Assembly (NCBI RefSeq): GCF_000220705.2
Contig: NZ_CP023202.1
Location: 1,922,001-1,986,000, forward strand
Origin: Streptomyces xinghaiensis S187
Lineage (GTDB): Bacteria; Actinomycetota; Actinomycetes; Streptomycetales; Streptomycetaceae
DNA: 64,000 nt
Direction of reading: 5' to 3'
Shown here: positions 33,006-42,171 of the stretch, piece by piece
Position numbering within the stretch: position 1 is the stretch's first letter
Layout: every line of letters starts with the position of its first letter
Made by a program: the position numbers and the translations under genes
Notes under the pieces: model-generated
The model's database searches: none
What the model was told of the DNA's origin: nothing
Seen by the model: the letters and a program-made list of their open reading frames with translations, nothing else

Positions 33006-33866
33006 ATGACACCCACGCTCGTACAGCGGCACCACCTCTCCCCGACGCGCGCGCCCGAGGGTGCGCGCGTCCGCGCGCGGGACTGGGCTGAGATCCAGGA
33101 ACGGATGCTGGTGCCGCTCTACGAAGCGGTCCACCAACGGCTGGAGACGGGAGCCGGGGACCGGGTGCTCGGTCTGCACTGCGGTTCGGGGCTGGCGCTG
33201 CTGATGGCGGCCGCCCGCGGCGCCGTCGTGACGGGCACCGACCCGGACCCGTACCGGCTCGCGCTGGCCCGGAAGCGGCTGCTGCCGGACCCCGCGGAGC
33301 ACCCGCCGGGCGCCGCGCCGCGCCTGTACGAGGGCGGGCCGGAGGCCATCGCGGAGGACGGGCGGCCGTTCACCCTGGTGACCGTCTTCGACCCGCAGTC
33401 CTGCGCCGACGAGGACCTGGGCCCGGCCCTGGACGCGGCGACCGCGCTGGCCGAGCGCGGCAGCCCGGTGGTGCTCACGGGCTGGGGACCGCCCGAGCGG
33501 TGCGCGACGTGCTCCGTGCTGCGGGTGGCGACCCGGCTGGCCGGCCGGCCACCGGCGCTCGGGCCCGGTTACGGGGACGCACCCGGCCGGCGGCGTTCGT
33601 ACGGGCGCGACGCCCTGGAGGAATCGGCGCACCGGGCCGGGCTGCGGCCGGACGGTTCCGGGCGCGTCTCCTGCCCGTTCGGCTACGCCGATCTGGACAG
33701 CGCCGTGCGCGGACTGCTCTCCACCGGCCTGTTCGACGAGGCGGTGGCAGCCACGGACGCCGACCAGGTCGAGAAGGAGCTCACCGAGGCGCTGCACCAG
33801 CACCGCCGGCCGGACGGCACGATCTGGATGCCGAACGTCTTCCGTTATCTCGTCGCACGGGTCTGA
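33006..33866 (+). CDS. SAM-dependent methyltransferase
   Basis: 286 residues. Motif I is LGLHCGSGLALLMAAARGA, followed by the acidic TGTDPDPYRLALARKRLL. The C-terminal CPFGYADLDSAVRGLLSTGL and WMPNVFRYLVARV are strongly conserved in the streptomycete proteins found next to ffh. Substrate unknown. An in-frame upstream extension to 32607 is low complexity and was rejected; ATG 33006 matches the start I recall for homologs (MTPTLVQRHHL). Confidence 0.87.
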   Translation: MTPTLVQRHHLSPTRAPEGARVRARDWAEIQERMLVPLYEAVHQRLETGAGDRVLGLHCGSGLALLMAAARGAVVTGTDPDPYRLALARKRLLPDPAEHPPGAAPRLYEGGPEAIAEDGRPFTLVTVFDPQSCADEDLGPALDAATALAERGSPVVLTGWGPPERCATCSVLRVATRLAGRPPALGPGYGDAPGRRRSYGRDALEESAHRAGLRPDGSGRVSCPFGYADLDSAVRGLLSTGLFDEAVAATDADQVEKELTEALHQHRRPDGTIWMPNVFRYLVARV

Positions 33867-33917
33867 GCCCGGCGGTCCGGGGCACCGGCCGCCCGGTCGG
33901 CGCAGGCCGGCGCAGGT

Positions 33918-35465
33918 TCAGCGCATGAACTTCTTGAACTCGTCCGGCAGTTCGAAGTCCTGAGGCTCCTGCCCGCCCTGCGGCAGGCCCAGCGGGTTGG
34001 CGGCCTGCTGCTCGCGGCGCGCGGCGGCGGCCTGCTCCTCGGCCTTCCGCTTCATCGGGTTGCCGCTGCGGCGCTTGCCCTTGGCCTGCTTCTGCTGCTT
34101 CTTCTTCCGGCCGGGGCCGCCGCCCATGCCCGGCACCCCGGGCATTCCGGGCATCCCGCCGCCCTGAGCCATCCGGGACATCATCTTGCGGGCCTCGAAG
34201 AACCGCTCCACGAGGTTCTTCACGGCGCCGACCTCCACACCGGAGCCCTTGGCGATCCGGGCCCGGCGGGAGCCGTTGATGATCGTCGGGTCCTGGCGCT
34301 CGCCCGGCGTCATCGACTTGATGATCGCGGCGGTGCGGTCGACGTCCCGCTCGTCCAGGTTGTTGATCTGCTCCCGCATCTCCCCCATACCGGGCAGCAT
34401 GCCGAGCAGTTTGGAGATGGAGCCCATCTTCCGGACCTGCTCCATCTGGGCCAGGAAGTCGTCGAGCGTGAACTCCTTGGGCCCCTTGGCCAGTTTCCCG
34501 GCCATCTTCTCGGCCTCGGCCTGGCTGAAGGTCTGTTCGGCCTTCTCGATCAGGCTGAGCATGTCGCCCATGCCGAGAATGCGGGACGCCATGCGGTCCG
34601 GGTGGAACGCGTCGAAGTCGTCCAGCTTCTCGCCGTTGGAGGCGAACATGATCTGCCGGCCGGTGACGTGGGCGATGGACAGGGCCGCACCGCCGCGCGC
34701 GTCGCCGTCGAGCTTGGAGAGCACCACGCCGTCGAAGCCCACACCGTCGCGGAACGCCTCGGCGGTGTTCACCGCGTCCTGGCCGATCATCGCGTCGACG
34801 ACGAAGAGGATCTCGTCCGGGGAGACGGCGTCGCGGATGTCCGCGGCCTGCCGCATCAGCTCCTCGTCGATGCCGAGGCGGCCGGCGGTGTCGACGATGA
34901 CCACGTCGTGCAGCTTGGCCTTGGCGAACTCGATCGAGTCCCGGGCCACCTTCACCGGGTCGCCGACGCCGTTGCCCGGCTCCGGCGCGTAGACGGCGAC
35001 CTCCGCGCGCTCGGCCACGACGGAGAGCTGGTTGACGGCGTTCGGGCGCTGGAGGTCGCAGGCGACCAGCAGCGGGGTGTGGCCCTGGCCCTTCAGCCAG
35101 CGGCCGAGCTTGCCCGCCAGCGTCGTCTTGCCCGCGCCCTGCAGACCGGCGAGCATGATCACGGTGGGCGGGGTCTTGGCGAAGCGCAGCCGGCGGGTCT
35201 CGCCGCCGAGGATGCCGACGAGCTCCTCGTTGACGATCTTGATGACCTGCTGGGCGGGGTTGAGGGCCTGCGAGACCTCCGCGCCCAGCGCCCGCTCCTT
35301 GATCTGCTTGATGAAGGCCCGCACCACGGGCAGCGCGACATCCGCCTCCAGCAGCGCGATGCGGATCTCGCGGGCGGTGGCATCGATGTCCGCCTCGGAC
35401 AGGCGGCCCTTGCCCCGGAGGTTCTTGAACGTCGCTGCGAGGCGGTCGGAAAGAGTGTCGAACAC
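33918..35465 (-). CDS. ffh: Signal recognition particle protein Ffh
   Basis: 515 residues: N domain, GTPase G domain (GLQGAGKTTLAGKLG, DTAGRLG, SKLDGDARGG), then a Met-rich M domain for SRP RNA and signal sequences (MPGMPGVPGMGGGPGRKKKQ). It targets membrane proteins to FtsY, encoded at 43004-44212. GTG at 35465 is the start because it gives FDTLSDRLAATFKNLRGKG at the N-terminus; GAGGATT lies upstream. Confidence 0.97.
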   Translation of the reverse strand: MFDTLSDRLAATFKNLRGKGRLSEADIDATAREIRIALLEADVALPVVRAFIKQIKERALGAEVSQALNPAQQVIKIVNEELVGILGGETRRLRFAKTPPTVIMLAGLQGAGKTTLAGKLGRWLKGQGHTPLLVACDLQRPNAVNQLSVVAERAEVAVYAPEPGNGVGDPVKVARDSIEFAKAKLHDVVIVDTAGRLGIDEELMRQAADIRDAVSPDEILFVVDAMIGQDAVNTAEAFRDGVGFDGVVLSKLDGDARGGAALSIAHVTGRQIMFASNGEKLDDFDAFHPDRMASRILGMGDMLSLIEKAEQTFSQAEAEKMAGKLAKGPKEFTLDDFLAQMEQVRKMGSISKLLGMLPGMGEMREQINNLDERDVDRTAAIIKSMTPGERQDPTIINGSRRARIAKGSGVEVGAVKNLVERFFEARKMMSRMAQGGGMPGMPGVPGMGGGPGRKKKQQKQAKGKRRSGNPMKRKAEEQAAAARREQQAANPLGLPQGGQEPQDFELPDEFKKFMR

Positions 35466-35548
35466 GGCGGTCGCGAATCCTCGGATCGGTGGGGCGGGCA
35501 ACTGACCCCCAGGGTATCCGCCCGTTCCCGGTGCGGTCTCCCCCGCGG

Positions 35549-38128
35549 TCAGCCGAGGGCGCTCTGCACGGCGCGGGCCACCTCCGCGGCCCGGCTCCCG
35601 GCCAGCGGCGCGCCGTCGGTGCCGGTGAGATAGAAGGCGTCGACCGCGTTGGCGCCGAGGGTGCTGATGTGCGCGCTGCGCAGCCGTACCCCCGACTCCT
35701 CCAGGGCCCGGCCGATGCGGTGCAGCAGGCCCGGGGCGTCCTGTGCCCGCACCTCCAGGACCGTCGCGTGCCGGGAGGCCGCCGGGGCCACTGTCACCCG
35801 GGGCGGCGGGGGCCGCACTCCGTGGCGGCGCGGGTACGCGGCCTCGCGCTCGGCGAGCCGGGCGGCGATGTCGAGCGACCCGTCCAGGGCGCGCAGCAGA
35901 TCGGCGCGGAGCCGGGCCGCGTCCGGCAGGGAACCGTACTCGGCGGCCACCCGCCAGCTCAGCAGCAGGACGGGGCCGTCCGCTTCCTCTTCCTCGCCGG
36001 CCCGCCCGGCCGGGGGCTCCAGGAGCCGCAGGTCGGCGGAGCGCACCGCGAGGCGGTGCAGGGCGAGTACGCCCGCCGCCGCGGGCAGCAGACCGGCGCG
36101 CTCGGGTACGGCGATGTGCAGTTCGACGCCGACGGGTTCGGGCTCGCCGCCGACCGGGGCTCCTTCCGGCGTGCCGGGGCTCAGGCTGAGCGCCGGGCCG
36201 CCGGTGCGCAGCGCCTCCGCGGCGAGCCGCCGCTGCCCGGGCGCCGCCCCCGCGGACGGGCCGCTGTCGTCCGGCTGCCGGGGCGGCTCGCCCGCGAGGA
36301 CGTCGGTCACCCGGCGGACGAGGTCGGTGACGAGCGACGCGCGCCACGCGCTCCAGGCGGCCGGGCCGGTGGCGAGGGCGTCGGCCTCGGTGAGGGCGTG
36401 CAGCAGGCCGAGCGTCTCCGGGCTGCCGACCGCGTCCGCGACCTTCTGGACGGTGGCCGGGTCGTCCAGGTCGCGCCGGGTCGCGGTCTCGACGAGCAGC
36501 AGATGGTGGCGGACGAGCGCGGCGACGGTCCCGGTGTCCGCCGGGCCGAAGCCGATCCTGGCGGCCACGTCGCGGGCGATGACCTCACCGGTGGTGGAGT
36601 GGTCGCCCGGCCAGCCCTTGCCGATGTCGTGCAGCAGGGCCGCGACGAGCAGCAGGTCGGGGCGGCCGACCCGGCGGCTGAGGGCACCGGCCCGCACGGC
36701 GGTCTCGACGCAGTGCCGGTCGACGGTCCAGCGGTGCACCGCGTTGCGCTGCGGCCGGCAGCGGACCCGCTCCCAGTCGGGCAGCAGCCGGGTGATCAGC
36801 CCCTCGGCCTCCAGCGCCTCCCACACCCCCACGGTGGGCGGGCCGGCACCGAGGAGGGTGACGAACTGCTCGCGGGCCTCGGCGGGCCAGGGCACGGGCA
36901 GCGGGCGGGCCGCGGTGGCCAGGCGCCGTACGGCGTGCGGCGAGAGGGGGAGCCCGGCCTGGGCCGCGGCGGCGGCCGCGCGCAGTGGCAGGACCGGGTC
37001 CTGCTGGGGCCGGGCGGCGCGGGCGAGCACTGCCTCGCCGTCTTGTTCGACGACGCCCTCGGCGAGCGGGGTGCGTTCGGCCGTGTCGCCGGACGCGCCG
37101 GGGGTGCGTCCGCGGCCCGGGCGCCCCCCGGTGAGCAGCCCGCGCAGTCCGCCGCGGGCCGAGCGGGCGCGCAGGACGCGGCCGACCTCCCGCCAGGTCA
37201 CGTCGTCGGCGTAGGCCACGGTGCGCGCGGCCTCGTAGACCCGGCGGAGCAGGGCGTCGGCGTCCGCCAGTCCCAGGTCGGCGGCGACCTGGTCCTGTTC
37301 CTGGAGGGCGAGCCGGTCGGTGGCGCGGCCGGTGGCCAGGTGGAGGGTGTCGCGGACGTCGAGGAGCCGGGTCCGGGCCTCGGCCAGTCCCTGGCGCGGG
37401 GCGTCGGCCAGCCAGGAGGCGGCGACGGCACGCAGGGCGGTCAGGTCGCGGAGCCCGCCGTGCGCTTCCTTGAGGTCGGGTTCCAGGAGGAACTGGAGTT
37501 CGCCGTGGCGCCGGGTGCGTTCGTCGCCCAGGGCGCGCAGTTCGGGCAGGCGCTTCGGTGCCTGGTTGCGCCAGTCGGCGAGGACGGCGGTGCGCAGCGC
37601 GGTGGTGAGCGACGGGTCTCCGGCGATGTGCCGGGCGTCCAGCAGGCCGAGCTGGACCTTGAGGTCCTCGCGGGCGGTGGTGCGGGCCTGGGCGGTGGTG
37701 CGCACGGAGTGGTCGAGGGCGAGCCCGAGGTCCCAGACCGGGTACCAGATGCCGTCGGCGAGGGCCGCCACGGCCTTGGGGTCGGCCGTCTCGTCGTGCA
37801 GCAGCAGCAGGTCGAGGTCGCTGCGCGGGGAGAGTTCGCCCCGTCCGTAGCCGCCGACGGCCACCAGGGCGGCTCCCCGCCGGGGCGCGGGGCGTGGGGC
37901 ACGGGGCTCTCCGGGAGGCGGGTCCGCCGGTGTGCCGTTCCGGGTGACGGCGCCGGCGGCGCTCGCGGTGAAGAGCGCGGCCAGCCAGTCGTCGGTGAGG
38001 CGGGCCAGGGCCGCGCGGCGGCCGGGCCCGGGCGGGGTCTCCTGCCGGAGCAGCCGGGTGCGCGCCGCCGCGTAGCCGCCGGGCGGCGGGCCGGCCGCGT
38101 CCGCTGTGAAGTCCACGCCGTCCGTCAC
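35549..38128 (-). CDS. glnD: PII-protein nucleotidylyltransferase GlnD
   Basis: 859 residues. Order of domains: nucleotidyltransferase (GGYGRGELSPRSDLDLLLLH near residue 92), GlnD-specific region (HGELQFLLEPDLKEAHGGLRD), HD domain (LLHDIGKGWPGDHS near residue 480) and two C-terminal ACT domains (VPERAGLLPAAAGVLALH; RAQDAPGLLHRIGRALEESG). In Streptomyces the enzyme adenylylates the PII protein GlnK. It is the last gene of amtB-glnK-glnD, with a 15-bp hairpin before it. Confidence 0.95.
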   Translation of the reverse strand: MTDGVDFTADAAGPPPGGYAAARTRLLRQETPPGPGRRAALARLTDDWLAALFTASAAGAVTRNGTPADPPPGEPRAPRPAPRRGAALVAVGGYGRGELSPRSDLDLLLLHDETADPKAVAALADGIWYPVWDLGLALDHSVRTTAQARTTAREDLKVQLGLLDARHIAGDPSLTTALRTAVLADWRNQAPKRLPELRALGDERTRRHGELQFLLEPDLKEAHGGLRDLTALRAVAASWLADAPRQGLAEARTRLLDVRDTLHLATGRATDRLALQEQDQVAADLGLADADALLRRVYEAARTVAYADDVTWREVGRVLRARSARGGLRGLLTGGRPGRGRTPGASGDTAERTPLAEGVVEQDGEAVLARAARPQQDPVLPLRAAAAAAQAGLPLSPHAVRRLATAARPLPVPWPAEAREQFVTLLGAGPPTVGVWEALEAEGLITRLLPDWERVRCRPQRNAVHRWTVDRHCVETAVRAGALSRRVGRPDLLLVAALLHDIGKGWPGDHSTTGEVIARDVAARIGFGPADTGTVAALVRHHLLLVETATRRDLDDPATVQKVADAVGSPETLGLLHALTEADALATGPAAWSAWRASLVTDLVRRVTDVLAGEPPRQPDDSGPSAGAAPGQRRLAAEALRTGGPALSLSPGTPEGAPVGGEPEPVGVELHIAVPERAGLLPAAAGVLALHRLAVRSADLRLLEPPAGRAGEEEEADGPVLLLSWRVAAEYGSLPDAARLRADLLRALDGSLDIAARLAEREAAYPRRHGVRPPPPRVTVAPAASRHATVLEVRAQDAPGLLHRIGRALEESGVRLRSAHISTLGANAVDAFYLTGTDGAPLAGSRAAEVARAVQSALG

Positions 38129-38183
38129 CGGTTCCCCTTTTGCTGTTCGGGCCCTGTGCGGGCCGGTCGTGCGGTGCCGGGTG

Positions 38184-38220
38184 CCGGGCGGGTCCGCGTC
38201 CGTCTCGCGGACCCGCCCGG
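38184..38220 (-). terminator. Hairpin between glnK and glnD
   Basis: Perfect 15-bp stem (CCGGGCGGGTCCGCG / CGCGGACCCGCCCGG), 7-nt loop, 8 nt after the glnK stop codon. It would allow partial termination so that glnD is made at lower levels than amtB and glnK. Confidence 0.6.
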
Positions 38221-38228
38221 GGCCTGGC

Positions 38229-38567
38229 CTAGAGCGCGTCCGGGCCGCGCTCCCCGGTCCGTACCCGGACCGCCGTGTCGACGGGGACGCACCACACCTT
38301 GCCGTCGCCGATCTTGCCGGTCCGGGATGCCTTGACGATGACCTCGATCAGCTGTTCGGCGTCGCCGTCCTCGACCAGCACCTCGATCCGGACCTTGGGC
38401 ACGAGGTCGACGGTGTACTCGGCGCCGCGGTACACCTCGGTGTGGCCGCGCTGCCGGCCGTAGCCGCTGGCCTCGGTGACCGTCAGGCCCTGGACGCCGA
38501 AGGCCTGGAGGGCCTCCTTGATCTCGTCCAGCCGGTGCGGCTTCACGACCGCCGTGATGAGCTTCAT
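38229..38567 (-). CDS. glnK: Nitrogen regulatory protein PII
   Basis: 112 residues, full PII length. The T-loop RGHTEVYRGAEYTVDLVPK contains Tyr51, the residue modified by GlnD. The signature EDGDAEQLIEVIVKASRTGK and KIGDGKVWCVPVD are intact. It senses ATP/ADP and 2-oxoglutarate and blocks AmtB. The ATG overlaps the amtB stop by 4 nt (ATGA). Confidence 0.97.
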   Translation of the reverse strand: MKLITAVVKPHRLDEIKEALQAFGVQGLTVTEASGYGRQRGHTEVYRGAEYTVDLVPKVRIEVLVEDGDAEQLIEVIVKASRTGKIGDGKVWCVPVDTAVRVRTGERGPDAL

Positions 38568-39850
38568 GCGTCCACCTTCTTGTTCCGCGGCGCCGCCGCA
38601 CCCGTCTCCGTGAGGTCCGGCACCGTACTACGGCCGGTGGGCGTGCCCCCCACGGTGCTGAAGTCGTAGCCCGTCTCGGCGTGGAACACCTGGTCGAGCC
38701 CGGAGGTCTCGTCGTCCTCGCCGGCCCGGAAGCCGATCGTCATGTCGACGATCTTCGCCAGCAGCCAGGAGACGACGAAGGAGAAGGCCATGACCGAGAA
38801 GGCTCCGATGGCCTGCTTGCCGAGCTGGCTCATGCCGCCCACGCCGTCGATGGCGAGGACGCCGACCAGCAGGGTGCCGATGACGCCGCCGACCAGGTGG
38901 ACGCCGACGACGTCGAGGGAGTCGTCGTAGCCCAGCTTGTACTTGAGGCTGACGGCCCAGGAGCAGACGGCACCGGCCACGACACCGATGAGGATGGCAC
39001 CGAGGGCGTTGACGTGCGCACCGGAGGGCGTGATGGCGACCAGGCCCGCGACCGCGCCGGAGGCGGCACCGAGGGTGGTGAAGGCGCCGTGCCGGATCCG
39101 CTCGTAGACCAGCCAGCCGAGCATCGCCGCGCCGGTGGCGACCTGGGTGTTGAGGGCCATGGTGGCCGCGGTGCCGTTGGCGGCCAGGGCCGAGCCGGCG
39201 TTGAAGCCGAACCAGCCGAACCACAGCAGGGCCGCGCCCAGCATCACCAGCGGCAGGTTGTGCGGCCGCATCGGTTCCTTCTTGAACCCGATGCGCTTGC
39301 CGACGACCAGGACGGCGGCGAGGGCGCCGATACCCGCGTTGATGTGGACGGCCGTGCCGCCGGCGAAGTCGATGACCTCCAGCTGGAACAGCCAGCCGTC
39401 GGCCTGCCACACCCAGTGCGCGACCGGGAAGTAGACCACGGTCACCCAGAGGGCGATGAAGAGCGACCAGGCGCTGAACTTCACCCGGTCCGCGAGCGCA
39501 CCGCTCATCAGGGCGGGCGTCAGCACGGCGAACATCAGCTGGAAGAGGGCGAAGGCGAAGACGGGGATGCCTTCCTTGCCTCCGGTGAGCGTCTCGGGGT
39601 CGATGCCGGCGAGGCCGACGTGGTCGAGGTTGCCCAGCAGGCCGCTGCCGATGTCGTCACCGAAGGTGAGCGAGTAGCCGTACAGCACCCAGAGGACGCT
39701 GACGATCCCCAGGGAGATGAAGGACATCATGAGCATGTTGAGGGCGCTCTTGACCCGCACCATGCCCCCGTAGAAGAAAGCCAGGCCCGGTGTCATCAGC
39801 ATCACGAGCGCGGCACTGATCAATACGAATGCGGTATCTGCGCCATTCAA
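38564..39850 (-). CDS. amtB: Ammonium transporter
   Basis: 428 residues, about eleven membrane spans. Family landmarks: MTPGLAFFYGGMVRVKSALN, FAGGTAVHINAGIGALAAVL (pore His), FNAGSALAANGTA, DVVGVHLVGGVIGT. The start appears to be TTG at 39850 with AGGAG 7 nt upstream; no in-frame ATG or GTG lies nearby. The short acidic cytosolic tail ends at glnK. A GlnR-type box lies about 105 nt upstream of the start. Confidence 0.94.
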   Translation of the reverse strand: MNGADTAFVLISAALVMLMTPGLAFFYGGMVRVKSALNMLMMSFISLGIVSVLWVLYGYSLTFGDDIGSGLLGNLDHVGLAGIDPETLTGGKEGIPVFAFALFQLMFAVLTPALMSGALADRVKFSAWSLFIALWVTVVYFPVAHWVWQADGWLFQLEVIDFAGGTAVHINAGIGALAAVLVVGKRIGFKKEPMRPHNLPLVMLGAALLWFGWFGFNAGSALAANGTAATMALNTQVATGAAMLGWLVYERIRHGAFTTLGAASGAVAGLVAITPSGAHVNALGAILIGVVAGAVCSWAVSLKYKLGYDDSLDVVGVHLVGGVIGTLLVGVLAIDGVGGMSQLGKQAIGAFSVMAFSFVVSWLLAKIVDMTIGFRAGEDDETSGLDQVFHAETGYDFSTVGGTPTGRSTVPDLTETGAAAPRNKKVDA

Positions 39851-39954
39851 TGTCGATCTCCTAGAAAGCGACGGCCCGTGCGGGATGGAACTTGGGGTGG
39901 GCCGGTTTTCGCCTAGAGATTGGCGCAGCGCCGTTTCCTCCGATGCCGCAGGGT

Positions 39955-39970
39955 GTTTCGGCGCCGTGAC
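39955..39970 (-). promoter_or_regulatory. GlnR-type binding site upstream of amtB
   Basis: On the leftward strand GTCAC-GGCGCC-GAAAC fits the GlnR consensus gTnAC-N6-GaAAC exactly. A further GTAAC lies about 20 nt upstream of it and another GAAAC downstream. GlnR activates amtB-glnK-glnD under nitrogen limitation in Streptomyces. Two tandem boxes are usual; the second here is degenerate. Confidence 0.7.
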
Positions 39971-40103
39971 GAAGGCCGTGCGCGTGTTACGCGCGGATGA
40001 ACTGCGGGACGCCGGCGGACGGTTCGGGGCAGGCTCCGCCCGGGTTCCGGGGATGGCCGGAACCCGGCGGTCCGGCGCGGCCGGGCGGGCCCGCCGGAGG
40101 GCT

Positions 40104-41591
40104 TCAGACCGCCTGTGGGGCCTCGGCGGAATCCGACAGTTCGCGGGCCAGCCGATCGGTGGCACGGAGCACGTCCGCCACCGAGCCGAATTCACGGGCG
40201 GCGTGGTCCACGGTCTTCCGCAGCCTGGTGTTCACGCGCTCGGACCGCACCTGCCGGGCAACTCCGAGCGCCTGCTCCGCGAGCACCACTGATCGTTCCG
40301 GTTCCTTTTTCAGCAGATGAACGGTGGCCATACCGATCAGATTGAGCGCGTAGGAGCGCTGGTGTTCCGCATCCTGCCGGAAGAGTTCCACGGCCCGCTC
40401 CATCAGGGGCTCGGCCAGTGAGGCGTAGGCCGGGCTGCGGCCGGCCGCGTACGCGAGATCACGGTACGAATGGGCGTTCTCGCCGTTCAGCTCGGCCTCG
40501 GAGAAGAAGCGGATCCAGTCCGGATCGCCGTCGCCCGGGGCCGCCTCCGCGAAGGTCTCCTCGGCCATCCGCACGGCGCGTTTGCACTTGCCGGGCGCTC
40601 CCATGTTGGCGTAGGCGCGGGCCTCCATCGCATACAGCATGGCCTGGGTCCGTGCGGTGGAGCAGTCGCGGCTGCCGTACTGGGCGAGGTGGACCAGCTC
40701 CAGGGCGTCGTCCGGCCGGCCGAGATGGATCATCTGCCGGCTCATGTTGGAGAGGATGTACGAACCGAGGGGCTTGTCCCCCGCCTCCTTGGCGGCGTGC
40801 AGCGCCAGCACGAAGTACTTCTGGGCGGTGGGCTGGAGCCCGATGTCGTAGCTCATCCACCCCGCCAGTTCGGCGAGTTCGGCCGCGACACCGAACAGCC
40901 TGCGGGCGACCGGCGCCGGATGCGGCTCGTGCAGCAGGTCGGTGACCTCGTGCAGCTGGCCGACGACCGCCTTGCGGCGCAGCCCTCCGCCGCACTGCGC
41001 GTCCCACTGCCGGAACATCCTGGTCGCGGTCTCCAGCAGGTCCAGTTCCGGCCCGGACAGCCGGGGCGCGGCCCGTCCGGAGGGGTCCCGCGCGGGCACC
41101 GCCGTCTCCTCCGGCCGCCCGCCGGGGGCCGGCACCAGCCAGCGCTGGAGCGGCTCGACGAGGGAGGGGCCCGCGGCCAGCGTCAGGGAGCTGCCGAGAA
41201 AGCCCCGCCGGGCCAGCATGAGATCACTGCGGGAGAACTCGCTGAGCAGGGCGGTCGTGCGGGGCCCGCTCCAGGGCAGGTCCACCACCGAGTCCGACGG
41301 GGAGGGGTGCGCGGTGCGCAGCCCGAGGTCCTCGGTGGAGACCACACAGCCGAAGCGTTCGGAGAACAGCTCGGAGAGGATCCGCGGGATGGGCTCGCGC
41401 GGCTGCTCCCCGTCCAGCCAGCGGCGCACGCGGGAGGTGTCGGTGCTGATGTGGTGGGCGCCCAGCTGCCGGGCCCGGCGGTTCACCTGGCGGGCGAGTT
41501 CGCCCTTGGACCAGCCGCTGCGCAGGAACCACGACCCCAGGGGCTCATTGGGGTGCTTGCCGGTCTGCGTGCCGCTGCCACCGGTGTCCAA
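40104..41591 (-). CDS. nsdA: NsdA, negative regulator of differentiation
   Basis: 495 residues. The sequence matches, from memory, NsdA of S. coelicolor: SGWSKGELARQVNRRARQLG, HISTDTSRVRRWLDGEQPRE, PIPRILSELFSERFGCVVS, SRSDLMLARRGFLGSSLTLA. The N-terminus is HTH-like; the C-terminal half contains TPR-like helices. Loss of nsdA raises sporulation and antibiotic production there. The only plausible start is TTG at 41591 (GGGGG about 8 nt upstream), giving LDTGGSGTQTGKHPNEPLG. Confidence 0.9.
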   Translation of the reverse strand: MDTGGSGTQTGKHPNEPLGSWFLRSGWSKGELARQVNRRARQLGAHHISTDTSRVRRWLDGEQPREPIPRILSELFSERFGCVVSTEDLGLRTAHPSPSDSVVDLPWSGPRTTALLSEFSRSDLMLARRGFLGSSLTLAAGPSLVEPLQRWLVPAPGGRPEETAVPARDPSGRAAPRLSGPELDLLETATRMFRQWDAQCGGGLRRKAVVGQLHEVTDLLHEPHPAPVARRLFGVAAELAELAGWMSYDIGLQPTAQKYFVLALHAAKEAGDKPLGSYILSNMSRQMIHLGRPDDALELVHLAQYGSRDCSTARTQAMLYAMEARAYANMGAPGKCKRAVRMAEETFAEAAPGDGDPDWIRFFSEAELNGENAHSYRDLAYAAGRSPAYASLAEPLMERAVELFRQDAEHQRSYALNLIGMATVHLLKKEPERSVVLAEQALGVARQVRSERVNTRLRKTVDHAAREFGSVADVLRATDRLARELSDSAEAPQAV

Positions 41592-42171
41592 CTGCCATGC
41601 CCCCGTTCTGCCGCTTCCGTGCGAGCGCCGGTCCCGGGAAGCCGGCCCTCCCCCCGCCGGGACGTACCGTCGGCGGCCCGGAGTGCCGGTCGGCCGACCG
41701 GGCGGTCGGCCTGTCACCGGCATACCCCGGCGCCGGCGGATTCAGACGGCATCGGGCAGCTTCGGACAGCTCCCGATCCGCCCGGCGCCGGCGGAGCGGA
41801 CAGAAGACCGCCCGAACCAACGAAAAGCGACGAAAACCGACCTTACGGACCACCCTCGTCCCACCGGTCCGGCACCACCCCCGGAAGACCGTGCGCACCG
41901 AAAGTAATCCTACGATCACCTGTGTGACGAGCTGACACCGGGAAACGCCACCATTCGCCACCCCTTCGGATGAACATCTGCCGTTCTCTTCACGATTCAC
42001 TTGACACTGGCAATTCGACTGGGAGGACGGTTGCCGACGGGGGCGCGCACCGGACCGGCCACCACCCGCCGCACACCACCGAGCCGTATACAGCGCCGAC
42101 CGCAGCGACAGACGGCGCGGAACGTCTCCTCCGCGCGTAACCACTGATTCGAGCGACCCGTTGGAGAGGGC
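41592..42171. other. Divergent region nsdA / Prim-Pol-like gene
   Basis: 580 bases with a lower GC content in 41800-42020. No supported gene. It holds a perfect 14-bp palindrome CGGTCGGCCGACCG at 41687-41700 followed by a further half copy, and a consensus -35 TTGACA at 42001-42006 facing the Prim-Pol-like gene, without a good -10 at 17 nt. Confidence 0.5.
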
